The notes: generated from the letters alone by a model not told the origin. 64,000 bases of DNA from CAIWHR01 sp963741355 (GCA_963741355.1 CAVUIG010000021.1:8615-72614); one strand, 5' to 3'. Positions 9,487 to 20,077 are shown, counted from the first letter of the stretch. Numbers and translations are program-made.

Positions 9487-11391
9487 CTACTTTCCTTCGC
9501 TGAGCTTCGCGCGCATCGCCTTCACGACGTCGCCCGGTTTGATCGGCTGGCCGCGTGCCTCGCTCCAGCAGTCGATGTCGACGAGAAAGCGCGAACGCAG
9601 CATCAGCGCCAGCGCCGAATAGCGGCGGTTGTCCTCGTCGATCAGTTCGTCCTCCAGGCGGTCCGACCAGTTGTTCTCCACCGTCATGACCTTGCCGAAG
9701 CGATGCAGGATCTCGCGGATGCCCGAGGGCATCGGCTGGATGAAGCGCAGGTGCAGCGACGAGACCTTGAGCCCTTCCGCGCGGGCGCGGTCGACCGCTT
9801 CCTCGATGACGCCCTTGTTGCTGCCCCAGCCGACCACCAGCAGGTCCCCTTCCGGGTCGCCATGCACGGACGGCGTCTTCAGCGTCTTCTGCAGCGCGGC
9901 GAGCTTCAGGCTCCGGGCGCGCAGGCCTTCTTCGTTGATCGCCGGGTCGTAGGCGACCTTGCTCATCCGGTCGTGCGCGAGCCCGGTCAGCGTGTGCATC
10001 CCGTTCGGCTGCCCCGGGATGAAGCGACGCGCGATTCCGGTCACCGGGTCCCAGTCATAAGGCTTCGCGCCGTCGGGCACCGGCGTCTGGTCGAGCGGAG
10101 GTGCCAGCCAGTCCTCGGAGAACTGCGGCCGCGGGAACGGCGCCTGCGCGGTGGCGAGGCTCGCGTCCGACAGCACGACGACCACCATGTTGAACGTCTC
10201 CGCGATCTTGCGAGCAGTGATCATCGCGTAGAAGCAGTCCTCGATGTCGCTCACCGCGAGCACGACCTTCGGCGCGTCGCCGTGGCTGCCGTAGACGGCC
10301 GACAGCAGGTCGCCCTGCTCAATCTTGGTCGGCTGGCCGGTGCTGGGGCCGCCGCGCTGGACGTTGACGACGACCAGCGGGATCTCGGCCATGACGGCGA
10401 GTCCCAGTCCTTCCTGCTTCAGCGAATAGCCCGGGCCCGACGTGATGGTCACGGCGCAGCGGCCCGCATACGACGCGCCGATCGCGAACGCGCAGGCGGC
10501 GATCTCGTCCTCGGCCTGGTGCACCATGCCGCCTACCCGCTCGAACACGTCCGACAGGTAATGCGACGCCGACGTCGCCGGCGTGATCGGGTACATCGCG
10601 CAGATGTCCATCCCGGACGCGAGCACGCCGAGCGCGATCGCCGTGTTGCCGTTGACGACGATCTGCGGCTCCTTCGAGCGCTCCGCGGGGATCGCGTACT
10701 TGAAGTCGAGGTTGCGTCTCGGCCCACGCGAACCCGGCCTCGAGCAGCCGCACGTTGGTGGCGATGACCTTCTCGTCCTTCTTGCCGAAGATGCGCGCGA
10801 CCTGGTCGCGCGAGAGCTGCATGTCGAGGCTGTAGATGCTGGCCAGCATCCCCAGCACGAACATGTTCTTGCCGCGCCGCGCGTCGGTCATCAGCGCGCG
10901 GCATTCGCGCTCGAGCGGGATCTCGATCACGCGGTAGCCGCTGTCGTTCAGCGATTTCACCGTCTCGAGATACGACGCGACGATCTGCCGGGTCCTTGTG
11001 CTCGCGCCACATGTCCTCGAGCAGGATCGTCGCGCCGGGCTTGAGCTCGCCCGCGCGCACCCGGCCCAGCAGCACCTGCTCGTTGAACGCGACGACGAGA
11101 TCGGTCTCGTCGCCGCCGTTGGTCACGCGCTCCCTGCCGATCCGGATGCGGATGCCGGACGCGCCGGCGACGCTGCGCGCCGGCGGCTGGATCTCGGCCG
11201 GGATGATCTCGACGGTCCAGATGCCGTTGCCGCTGCGCGCGGCGATGGCGCGCGAGCGACTGGCCGCAGCGCTGCGCGCCCTCGCCCGAGTCGCTGATCA
11301 CCTCGACGATGTGCTCGTTCAGGATCTTGGCGCGCTTGGCGCTGCCCGTCCCTGATTTGGCGGTTCGTTCGAGCAGTGCGGCGTCGGTCAT
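9487..11391 (-). CDS. korA: 2-oxoacid:ferredoxin oxidoreductase, fused gamma/alpha subunit (KorA-type), frameshifted
   Basis: About 633 residues once three single-base breaks (near 10720, 10990 and 11265) are joined. The gamma part carries TNGGDETDLVVAFNEQVL and RGKNMFVLGMLASIYSL. The alpha part carries YPITPATSASHYLSDVFE, GPGYSLKQEGLGLAVMAE and a C-terminal region ending KAMRAKLSEGK. It pairs with KorB immediately downstream. The ATG at 11391 is 40 bp after nfnB, which places the gene in the same transcription unit. Each break is repaired by deleting one of two adjacent identical bases, so I read the gene as functional in the organism. Confidence 0.85.
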
Positions 11392-11431
11392 GGAAGGGCC
11401 TTGTGGTGAAAGATGGACGCGAAGTGCGGTG

Positions 11432-12933
11432 TCAGGCGAGCCGGATCCGGGCGAAGCCGTGCTCGCGGCGCGCGATGCCGAACCGTGTGCCGGCGGGATC
11501 GGCGTCGTAGACCGACTCGGTGTCGCGCAGGCCGAGATACGCCTTCATGCCGCGCGCCGCCTTGCGGCCGGCGCCCATCGCCTCGATGACGGTCGCGGCG
11601 CCGGTGACGATGTCGCCGCCCGCGTAGACGCCCGCGATCGACGTGGCGAGATTCTCGTCGGTGGCGATGTAGCCGCGCTTGTTGAGCTTCAGCTTCGAGG
11701 TCTGCCCGAGGATCGGATTCGCGTTGGTGCCGATCGCGTACACGACCATGTCCGTCTCGAGCTCGAATTCGCTGCCGGGCACGACGCACCGGGCGCCGCC
11801 GGCCGGATTCGTCGGGCTCGCCCAGCTCCATCCGGACGCAGCGCAGCGCGCGCACGGTCTTGTTGTCGTCGCCGAGGACCTCGACCGGGCTCGACAGCCA
11901 GTTGAAGTCGACGCCTTCCTCCTCCGCGTGATGGATTTCCTCGACCCGCGCCGGCGCTTCGGTCTTCGAGCGCCGGTAGACGCAATGCACCGACTCCGCG
12001 CCAAGCCGCAGCGACACGCGCAGCGCGTCCATCGCGGTGTTGCCGGCGCCGATGACGGCGACGTGCTTGCCGGGCTTGAGCGGCGTGTCGAAATTCGGAT
12101 AGTCGCGGGCGCGCATCAGGTTGCAGCGCGTCAGGAGCTCGTTGGCGGAGAGCACGCCGTTCAGCGATTCCCCCGGGATTCCCATGAAGCTCGGATAGCC
12201 CGCGCCGGTGCCGATGAAGACGGCGTGGAAGCCCATCTCGGTCACCATCTGCTCGATCGTGAACAGCCGGCCGACCAGCGTGTTGCATTCGAACTTGATG
12301 CCGAGCTGCTTCAGCTTGTCGAGCTCGGCGTCGATCACCTCGTTCGGCAGGCGGAAGTCCGGGATGCCGTACTTCAGCACGCCGCCCGGCTGGTGGAACG
12401 CCTCGTAGACGGTGACGTCGCAGCCGGCCTTCGCCATGTCGGCGGCGCATGCCATTCCGGCCGGGCCGGCGCCGACGATGCCGACCTTGTATCCGCGACG
12501 GCTCGATGTACGGAATGTTGGCCCAGCCTTCCTTGATCGCCATGTCGCCGACGAAGCGCTCGAGGCGGCCGATCGCGACCGGTTCCAGCGTATCGCCGAC
12601 CGTGCACACGCCCTCGCACTGGTTCTCCTGCGGGCAGACGCGGCCGCAGATCGACGGGAGGAGGTTGGTGTCGGTGATGATGTCGTACGCACCATGATGG
12701 TGCTTCTCGACGATCTTCTGGATGAACGCCGGGATGTCGATGCCGACCGGACAGCCGCGCACGCAGGGCTGGTCGGGGCATTGCAGGCAGCGGTCGGCCT
12801 CGACCAGCGCTTCCTCGAGTCCGTAGCCCAGCGACACTTCGCTGAAGTTGCGCGCGCGGACCTTCGGGTCCTGCTCCCGGACCGGCGTGCGCTCCTGCGG
12901 GATCGTCCGGATCGTTTTCTTCTTCGCAGCCAT
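11432..12933 (-). CDS. nfnB: NfnB-type NADPH:ferredoxin oxidoreductase large subunit (GltD-like), frameshifted
   Basis: About 499 residues. N-terminal Fe-S region: CLQCPDQPCVRGCPVGIDI, then CGRVCPQENQCEGVC. FAD motif VGIVGAGPAGMACAADMA and NADP motif VAVIGAGNTAMDALRVSL follow; the C-terminus contains YAGGDIVTGAATVIEAMGAG. This layout matches the large subunit of NfnAB (sulfide dehydrogenase/GltA family), which couples NADPH to ferredoxin plus NADH by flavin-based bifurcation. The start ATG at 12933 shares its A with the nfnA stop (TGATG), showing coupling. Two breaks (about 11800 and 12505) each need one base removed. Plain glutamate-synthase small subunit is the alternative, but no gltB is adjacent and an NfnA-like partner is. 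Confidence 0.85.
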
Positions 12934-13833
12934 CAATAGTGCTCCGGATCGTTCCTGGCGGTCGCCGCCGCCAGCTCGTCGGCCTGCTTCATCAGCCTGC
13001 AGCGTGTCGTTCCAGTGCTCGAGCGCCATGCGCTCCTCGGCGGTGAAGCGCTTCAGGCGCGCCATGAGGTCGTCGAAGTCCACGAGGTGGCCGTCGAAGT
13101 CGGGACCGTCGACGCAGGCGAACTTGATCTCGTTGCCGATCTTCACGCGGCAGCCGCCGCACATGCCGGTGCCGTCGACCATCAGCGGATTGAGGCTCAC
13201 CATCGTCTTGATCTTGTGCGGCCGCGTCGCCTCCGCGCTGCCCTTCATCATGATCGGCGGGCCGATCGCCACGCACTCGTCGATGTCGGGATGCTTCGCG
13301 ATCGCGAGCCGGATGCCCTCGGCGACGGTGCCCTTGACGCCGGCCGAGCCGTCGTCGGTGCACACGATCACCTCGTCGCACACCGTGTTGAACTTGTCGT
13401 CCCAGAACACGAGGTCCTTGTTGCGGAATCCGATGACGCCGATCACGTAGGCGCCCGCATCCTGGAACGCGCGGGCCTGCGGAAACATCGGCGCGACGCC
13501 CAGGCCTCCGCCGACGCAGAGCACCTTCTTCGCGTGACCGATCGGGCTCGGCACGCCCATCGGCCCCACCATCGCATAGAGCGAGGTGCCGACCCGGCAA
13601 TTCTGCTGCATCTCGCGCGTCGTCTTCCCGACCGCCTGGATGACCAGCGTGATCGTTCCCTTGCCGGGATCGAAATCCGCGATCGTCAGCGGGATGCGCT
13701 CGCCGTGCTCGGTCGCCATGACGATGACGAACTGGCCGGGTCGCGCGGCTTTCGCGAGCAGCGGGTGGCGGACTTCCAGCAGGTACGTGACGTCGGAAAA
13801 ATCGCTCCGCGCGACGATCTCGAAATTCGACAT
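12933..13833 (-). CDS. nfnA: NfnA-type FAD/NAD-binding small subunit (PyrK-like), frameshifted near 3' end
   Basis: About 299 residues. N-terminal FAD-binding barrel (PGQFVIVMATEHGERIPLTI), NAD-binding domain with CVGGGLGVAPMFPQA, and C-terminal iron-sulfur motif GTGMCGGCRVKIG with a further Cys in KFACVDGPDFDGH. This is the PyrK/sulfide dehydrogenase alpha-like subunit that pairs with the GltD-like subunit in NfnAB. Near 13003 the frame shifts; removing one G in CAGGCTG gives a C-terminus ending in ARNDPEHY and a TGA overlapping the nfnB start. It is the first recognised gene of the operon nfnA-nfnB-korA-korB-6238..8459. Start ATG 13833 has no strong ribosome site. Confidence 0.85.
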
Positions 13834-13853
13834 GGTGGGTGGGCTCGGATGAA

Positions 13854-14012
13854 TTACCTGGCGCGCGGCGAGGCGCACCGGTGAGTCGGCGCCGCGGCCG
13901 GATGCCGCGCGGCCGGGCCGCGGCGGGATCGCGGCGGCGACGGGTGCGAAACGAGCGCGCCGACCGACCGCCTCCGCGAATCGCTGGCGGTCAGATCATG
14001 GTCGGCGTTCAA
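13854..14012 (-). CDS. Possible small ORF with strong ribosome site and TTG start
   Basis: AGGAGG (complement of 14020-14025) lies 7 bp before a TTG codon at 14012, an excellent initiation context with no known gene attached. The readable frame gives 52 residues, starting with NADHDLTASDS and becoming Arg/Pro/Ala-rich, ending 20 bp before the nfnA start. Given the frameshift-prone sequence the true product may differ. It could be a leader or a small first gene of the nfn-kor operon. No function is assigned. The rest of the 13834-14263 gap to selD has no convincing gene. Confidence 0.3.
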   Translation of the reverse strand: MNADHDLTASDSRRRSVGALVSHPSPPRSRRGPAARHPAAAPTHRCASPRAR

Positions 14013-14263
14013 TTCGATTCCTCCTGATGACGCCGTCCATCGCTCGAACCGGCACACCAAGACGACGGTGAATGCAGGCGTGATGGACGATGGAAGGATG
14101 CTACGCCGAGGCACTGCTGCTACAAAGCGCCGCACCCCCGATCCGTTTGATCTGCATCAGTTTTGCCTTAATTCGCGCGTCGGTTGCGACTTTCGGCGGC
14201 GGTGAACTTCGAATCACCCCGGAAAGTCCTATGACGGAACCCTGATTGCCGCAGGGATTTACA

Positions 14264-15389
14264 ATGACGAATGTGGCGGCTTTGCCTGCGTTCGGCGAAT
14301 TCGGCAGCGCCCTCCCGTACCCGAGACCCGAAATGCCCGAAGCCGATTCACCGCCATTGCGCCTTACCCAGCTCTCCCACGGCGGGGGCTGCGGCTGCAA
14401 GATCGCGCCGGGCGTGCTGCGCGACATCCTCGGCCGCGCGGGAGGCGGCCTGCTGCCGAAGGATCTTCTGGTCGGGCTCGAGACGTCCGACGACGCCGCC
14501 GTTTACCGGATCAACGAGCGGCAGGCGATCGTCGCGACGACGGACTTCTTCACGCCGATCGTCGACGATCCCCATGACTTCGGCGCGATCGCGGCGGCAA
14601 ATGCGATCTCCGACGTGTATGCGATGGGCGCGACGCCGCTGTTCGCCCTCGCGCTCGTCGGAATGCCGATCGACAAGCTGCCGGTCGACACGATCCGCCG
14701 CATCCTCGAAGGCGGCGAGACGATCTGCGCCAAGGCGGGCATTCCGATCGCGGGCGGACACACGATCGACTCGGCGGAGCCGATCTACGGCCTCGTCGCC
14801 ATCGGCATCGTCGATCCGGAACGACTCAAGCGCAACGCCGGCGCGCGTCCCGGCGACCGTCTGGTGCTGGGCAAGCCGCTCGGCGTCGGCATCTACAGCG
14901 CCGCGCTGAAGCAGGGGCGGCTCGGCGCCGAGCACTACGCCACGATGATCGCCAGCACCACGCAGCTCAACACGCCCGGCATCACGCTCGGCACGATGGA
15001 ATCCGTGCACGCGCTGACCGACGTCACGGGCTTCGGCCTGCTCGGCCATCTGCTCGAAGTCTGCCGTGCCTCCGCCGCCACCGCCACGCTCGACTTCGCG
15101 CGGATCCCGCTGCATCCCGGCGTGCTGGCGCTGGCGCGCGCCGGATGCGTGACGGGAGCCTCCGGCCGGAACTGGAGCGGATACGGCAGCGACGTGACGC
15201 TTCCCCCGGCGCTACGGACGCGGAACGCGCGGTGCTGACCGATCCGCAGACCTCGGGCGGGCTTCTCGTCGCCTGCGCGCCTGACGCGGTGGACGAGGTG
15301 CTGGCGATCTTCCGCGCCGAGGGCTTCGCAGCGGCGCCGCCGAAATCGGCGGAATCTCCGCCGGCCCCGCGCGGGTCGAGGTACGATGA
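14264..15389 (+). CDS. selD: Selenide, water dikinase (selenophosphate synthetase), frameshifted
   Basis: About 373 residues. HGGGCGCK at about 39-46 holds the catalytic cysteine (C43, matching Cys17 of E. coli SelD, so not a selenocysteine) and lysine K46. Later motifs are ATTDFFTPIVDDP, GGHTIDSAEPIYG, TDVTGFGLLGHL and DPQTSGGLLVAC. It makes selenophosphate from selenide and ATP. ATG 14264 is chosen because AGGGA stands 5-6 bp upstream. Frame breaks near 15190 and 15345 each fit two doubled bases. The restored C-terminus (ARRIGGISAGPARVEVR) stops at 15387-15389. The egtB/senA-like gene begins 27 bp later on the same strand, so the two are almost surely co-transcribed. Confidence 0.9.
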
Positions 15390-15416
15390 TGTGCAGACGC
15401 CCCGCCCGGAGCCGAG

Positions 15417-16725
15417 ATGACCGCCTGGAAGATCGTTTCGCGCGACGACGCGCCCGCGCCGGCCCATGCAGCGCCGGAGCATCTGCAGGATCGCTTCGCC
15501 GCGGTGCGCGCGACGACGCGCTCGCTCGCGGCGCCGCTGTCGGCCGAGGACTGCGCGCTGCAGTCGATGCCCGATGCGAGCCCGGTCAAGTGGCATCTCG
15601 CGCACACGACCTGGTTCTTCGAGACGTTCGTCCTCCAGCGCTTCCTGCGCGGATACCGGCCGTTCGACCCCGCGTTCCGCGTGCTCTTCAACTCGTACTA
15701 CAACGCGATCGGCGAGCGGCATCCGCGTCGCCGAGCGCGGCCTGCTGTCGCGGCCGTCCCTCGACGAGGTCATCGCCTATCGCGCGCACGTCGACGCGTG
15801 CATGGCCCCGCTGTTCGCGAGTCGCCGGCGCCGACGCGGAGCTCGCGCAGATCCTGGAGCTCGGGCTGCAGCACGAGCAGCAGCATCAGGAGCTCATCCT
15901 GACCGACGTCAAGCACCTGCTGTCGCGCAATCCGCTCGCGCCCGCCTATCGCCGCGCGCGGCCGCTGCCGCCGCATGCCGCAGCCGCTGCTCCGCTGGAT
16001 CGCGCACGACGGGGGACTGACCGAGGTCGGCGCCGACGGGTCGGGGTTCGCGTTCGACAACGAATCGCCGCGCCATCGCGTGTACATCGCGCCGTTCGAG
16101 CTCGCGTCGCATCCCGGTCACCAACGGCGAATATCTCGCGTTCATCGACGACGGCGGCTACCGGCGGCCCGAGCTCTGGCTGGCGCTGGGCTGGGACCTC
16201 GTCCAGGCGCAGAAGTGGGAGGCGCCGCTCTACTGGGACCGGCGCGACGGGGGCTGCACGGCATTCTCGCTCGCCGGCCGCGTCGAGGTCGCGCCGGACA
16301 CTCCGCTCGTGCACGTGAGCCTGTTCGAGGCCGACGCGTTCGCGCGCTGGGCCGGCGCGCGCCTGCCGACCGAAGTCGAATGGGAGGTCGCGGCGCGCGG
16401 CGCCCGCGTCGACGGCAATTTCCTGGACAGCGGCGCGCTGCACCCGTTGCCGCCGGATGTCGCGCCGCCGGAATCGGCGCCGGCCCAGATGTTCGGCGAC
16501 GTGTGGGAATGGACGCAGAGCTCGTACGCGCCGTACCCCGGCTACGTGCCCGCGCCCGGCGCGGTCGGCGAATACAACGGCAAGTTCATGTGCAACCAGT
16601 ACGTGCTGCGCGGCGGGTCCTGCGCGACGCCCCGCTCGCACATCCGCGCCACGTACCGCAATTTCTTCCCCCCGGAAGCGCGCTGGCAGTTCTCGGGCGT
16701 GCGCCTCGCGCGAAGCGTTCGCTGA
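15417..16725 (+). CDS. egtB: EgtB/SenA-family non-heme iron synthase (DinB + FGE-sulfatase domains), frameshifted
   Basis: About 435 residues. The N-terminal DinB-like domain has VKWHLAHTTWFFETF (H60/H63) and LQHEQQHQEL (about H152 and H156), the three-histidine iron-site pattern of EgtB. The C-terminal FGE-sulfatase domain has VTNGEYLAFIDDGGY, LPTEVEWEVAARGA, FGDVWEWTQSSY, YVLRGGSCATPRSH and a GVRLARS end. EgtB attaches sulfur from a thiol donor to hercynine; its homologue SenA does so with a selenosugar to make selenoneine. Being directly behind selD favours the selenium reading, but sequence alone cannot separate EgtB from SenA. Four or so frame breaks (near 15720, 15825, 15965 and 16120) fit single doubled bases. 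ATG 15417 has GGAG upstream. Confidence 0.85.
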
Positions 16726-16735
16726 GCGCGGGATT

Positions 16736-17693
16736 CTATTCGGCGTGAAAGACGGCGAAGTCGCCGGCAGGATCCTGCCAGCGGCGTACGCGCTCGAATC
16801 CGGCCCGCCCGAGCAGCGCGGCGAAATCATCTGGCGCGTACTTGAACGAATCCTCGGTGTGGATGCGCTCGCCGGCGGCGAATTCGCGCAGCGCCGTCCG
16901 CAAGAGCGACGCGCTGCGGCGACGCCGCTTCGAGGTGTATCTCGACCCGCCCGGAGGCGGCGGCGTAGAAGGCGCGATGAATCCATCGGGCCGCGACGAA
17001 GTCGCTCCCGATCACGTGATTCACGTGATTGAGCGCGTTGCGGTTGAACGCCGCGGTGACGCCGAGGGAATCGGCGTAGGCCGCCTCGATGCGCTCTTCG
17101 GACTTCTTCGTGTCGACGCCGATGAGGAGGCCGCTGCCCGGGAACGGTGCAATGACGCCGGATCTGGCCGATGAATCGCTGCGCCTCGTCGGGCGTGAAG
17201 TTGCCGATCGACGATCCGGGAAAGAAGAACGTCGCGGGCGCGTCGGTCAGGTCATCCCGCAGATCGAGGCCGTCGGCGAAGTCGGTGACGACGCCCAGCA
17301 TCTCGATCGACGGATGCTGCGGCGCCATCCGCGCCAGCGCTTCGCCGATCGCGTCCTCCGCGATGTCGACCGCGAGATAGCGCGACGGCAGCGAGCCATT
17401 CGAGCCATGCCTCACCCTTGCGGCAGTCGCCGGCGCCGAGGTCGACGAACTGCCGGCCGCGGCCAACGGCGCGCGCGATGTCGGCGCGGTGCGCGTCGAA
17501 GATCGCGCGCTCGGTGCGCGTCAGGTAATACTCCGGAAGCTCGCAGATCGCGGCGTACAGCGCGCAGCCCAGCCGATCGTAGAAATAGCGAGGCGCGATG
17601 CGCGCCGGCGACGCGCGAAGGCCGGCAACGAGCGCCTCGCGCTCGGCGGCAAGGTCGCGTTCCAGTACGCCTGACGATGCGTGGGGTCGACAT
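16736..17693 (-). CDS. egtD: L-histidine N(alpha)-methyltransferase, frameshifted
   Basis: About 318 residues. Motifs: RYFYDRLGCALYAAICELPEYYLTRTE (in part), FVDLGAGDCRKGEAWLEWL (SAM site), FFPGSSIGNFTPDEA, then NHVIGSDFVAARWIHRAFY and the terminal FKYAPDDFAALLGRAGF ending AVFHAE. EgtD trimethylates histidine to hercynine, the acceptor for the EgtB/SenA reaction. The gene is convergent with egtB, with only 10 bp between the stops (16725 and 16736), rather than in the usual egtBD order. Frame breaks near 16915, 17150, 17400 and 17675 look like single-base insertions. The ATG at 17693 gives the normal start, with only a weak ribosome site. Confidence 0.85.
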
Positions 17694-17865
17694 TGTTCTT
17701 CTTGGATCGGGAGGCGAGCCGCAATGATAGCTTGCCGGCCGAGGCCGATGCGGTCCGTCGCGTCCCGAATTGACGTAGGATGACGCCTCGCCCATCGATG
17801 ATGGCGCGCGGAACCTGCCCGGTCGCCGGCCAAGACGCCCTGCCGCTCCCGACGATCGCCCCACC

Positions 17866-18899
17866 GTGTCGCCCGCCGATTCCCGTAATGCCCTGCTGCC
17901 TGCCGCGGGCGGCGCTCCGCGCGACGCGCTCGGCCTCTATCCCGCCGCCGGGTTCCGGATCGTGGAAGGGCGTTCCCGCGAGGCGACGGGCCTTCCGCAG
18001 GCGCTGTGGTATTTCGAGCGCGAAACGATCGCGCTGCCCGAACCCCGGCACGCCCGTCGCGGGGTTCACGCCGGGCGTTGCGGTCGGCGCACGATCTCCG
18101 CGGCTGGATGGCGGGCCGACACGACTCCGATGCGCCCGATTTTCCGCCGCTCGTCTGGATCGCCGCGCCGGAAGTGCGGGCACATGCGCAGCTGTCTCGC
18201 GACGCGACCTCCGCCACCGTCGACGGCAGCGTTCTGCCGCTGCGCCTCGTGCCGCGCTTCGCGCTCAACCGTTCGTGGTTCAACGACGCGTCGGCGGCGT
18301 TCTTCGCGCAGCGCGAGGTGAGGCTGCGCGGCCGCGTCGACAGCGGCTCGTTCGTCGCCCGCACGATCTGGCCGGAGGATTTTCGCTTCCGGCGCCTCGC
18401 CGACACCGGCGATCTCCAGGACGCGGAGGCCTCCGCGCCGTCGCTGCGTGCGCGCATCCGTGCGCAGCCCTCCGGCGGTGCCCGCAGCCCGTTCTCGGCA
18501 TCGACCCTGTGGCGCCGGCGCGCGCTCGATCCGGACCTCGCCGGCCGCACGATCCTCGGCTTCGTGCTGAACGGCGCGCAGGGCGACGACGACGAAGCGC
18601 ACGGCGGTCACCTGGCGCTCGTCACGGGCCGCGTCGCGCCGGACGGGGCCATCGGCGACTGGCTCGTCAACAACTTCTACACGCTCGACAGCGAAAGCGA
18701 AAAAGGCATCCTCGCGGCGCCGGTGCCGCTCGACAACTATCTCGCCGATCTCAACGCCGGCCAGAACTGGTACCGGCCGTCGTACCTGCTCGTCGCCGTG
18801 CTGTCGCGACCCCGCGCCGCCGTGCTCGCCCAGTCCGCGCTGGCGCGCGTGTACAACCAGTTCTATCGCCACCAGCTCATCTATGACATCCGACGATGA
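17866..18899 (+). CDS. Conserved hypothetical protein, N-terminal part of a possibly single broken gene
   Basis: Not recognised with confidence. Readable frames join near 18045 and 18090 to give about 340 residues: GFRIVEGRSREATGLPQALW near the start, and a C-terminal region with HGGHLALVTGRV, WLVNNFYTLDSESEKGI and NQFYRHQLIYDIRR. The HGGHL motif, followed in the next frame by NCAGI, recalls His/Cys amidase or DUF4105-like proteins, but this is a weak analogy. It ends in an ATGA-like overlap with the next ORF. Together the two may be one gene of about 540 residues split by a frame error at about 18890. The start is uncertain (GTG 17866 without a clear ribosome site). Confidence 0.5.
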
Positions 18900-19487
18900 A
18901 TTGCGCCGGCATCACCGTCGACGCGCTGCGCACGCTCGGCTGGAGCATCGCCGCGCGCGGCCCGACCAACCGCCTGCTAGCCTGGGCGTCGCTGCCCTTC
19001 GTCGCGATCCGCGAGCGCTCGCTCGCGAAGGCATTGGACGCCTTCGACTATCTCAACGAGGACCAGACCCGGCTGCTGCCGGCGGCGGCATTCGAGGAAA
19101 TCTTCGCGAGCCTGCGGGAGCTCGCGACCGGCAGCGGCGCAAGGCGGCGCCCGCGGCAAGCTCGAGCAGATGCTCGCGGCGGACGTCGACGCGCTCGCGT
19201 TGCTGCATTTGCCGCAGTTCCCGTCGAGTCGCGCGTGGGGAACGGCGCCGGCGGTCACGATCCGGGAGATTCATGAGCGCCTGCCGCGCGACCGCGCAGA
19301 ACTCAAGATCATTCCGGTGCCACCCCGTCCGTTTCCTCCGGAATTGCGCGATCCCGATCTGCTGCCCGCGCCGCTGCGCGGATCCGAGATCGCGGCCTTT
19401 GTGTGGGCGACGGTTTCCCTGGTCGGGATTCCGTGGGTCGCATGGAGGCTGTGGCGCCGGCACCGTCGTCCGGCGATCGCCTCATGA
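18896..19487 (+). CDS. Conserved hypothetical protein with C-terminal membrane segment
   Basis: About 196 residues after joining one break near 19140. It starts MNCAGITVDALRTLGWSI, continues with KALDAFDYLNEDQTRLLP and a helical FEEIFASLREL region, and ends in one predicted membrane helix (IAAFVWATVSLVGIPWVAW) with a basic cytoplasmic tail. It overlaps the preceding ORF by 4 bp. Its opening Asn-Cys-Ala-Gly reads like an internal active-site motif rather than a protein start, so it may be the second half of the preceding gene. Function unknown. Confidence 0.5.
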
Positions 19488-19572
19488 CGGCGCCTTCGTA
19501 TACAGGCGCCGCATTCCATGCGCATCGGCCTAGAATCGTCCGGACAGATACCGCAACGCGAGGAGGATTCCG

Positions 19573-20056
19573 ATGCGACTGCATTCGATTGTGCTCGCCC
19601 TGTCACTGGTCGCGGCCGCGTGCGCGACCTCCGACACATCGCCCACGCTTCCCGGCTCCGTGAACGCGCCTCCGCCACCCATCCTGCCGGCGTCGGATGC
19701 GGGCGACGCACTGCTCGCGACGGGGATCTGGGTCTGGCAGGGCACGCGGATGGCCAACGACACCCGCGTGGTTCCCGACGCGCCCGAGCGCTACACGCTC
19801 GAGTTCCAGCCGGGCGGGCGCGTCAACGTGCGCGCCGATTGCAACCGCGGGTCGGGAAGCTATCTGCTGAACGGCAGGAGCCTGACGTTCGGGCCGATCG
19901 CGTTGACGCGCGCGATGTGCCCGCCCGGATCGAAGGACGCCGAATTCCTGAAGGGACTCGCGGCGGTCAGCGGCGCACGAGGACAACGGCAGCGAGCTCG
20001 TGCTGACGCTCGCCGGAAATGCGGGCGCGATGCGGTTCCGCTCGACCGGTCGGTGA
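19573..20056 (+). CDS. META-domain (HslJ-like) lipoprotein, frameshifted at 3' end
   Basis: A perfect AGGAGG (19561-19566) precedes ATG 19573. The N-terminus is a lipoprotein signal with Cys in LVAAACATS. The body has WVWQGTRMAND, YTLEFQPGGRVNVRADCNRG and SLTFGPIALTRAMCPPGS, the pattern of META/HslJ domains (a paired Cys and a DCN..SG motif). One frame break near 19977 is repaired by one base, giving SELVLTLAGNAGAMRF and a TGA at 20054-20056. Such proteins sit on the periplasmic side of the envelope; HslJ is linked to heat and novobiocin tolerance, but the role here is unknown. Confidence 0.75.
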
Positions 20057-20077
20057 CAGGCGCGGCGCGCCGCGCGC

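Noticed and set aside
9478..13884. Plus-strand open frames over korA, nfnB and nfnA
   Set aside because: They mirror the coding strand in His/Arg/Val-rich composition and lack ribosome sites; the minus-strand genes have full domain motifs.
15386..16318. Separate plus-strand ORF across selD end and egtB
   Set aside because: It is an Arg-rich shadow frame of egtB with no motif of its own.
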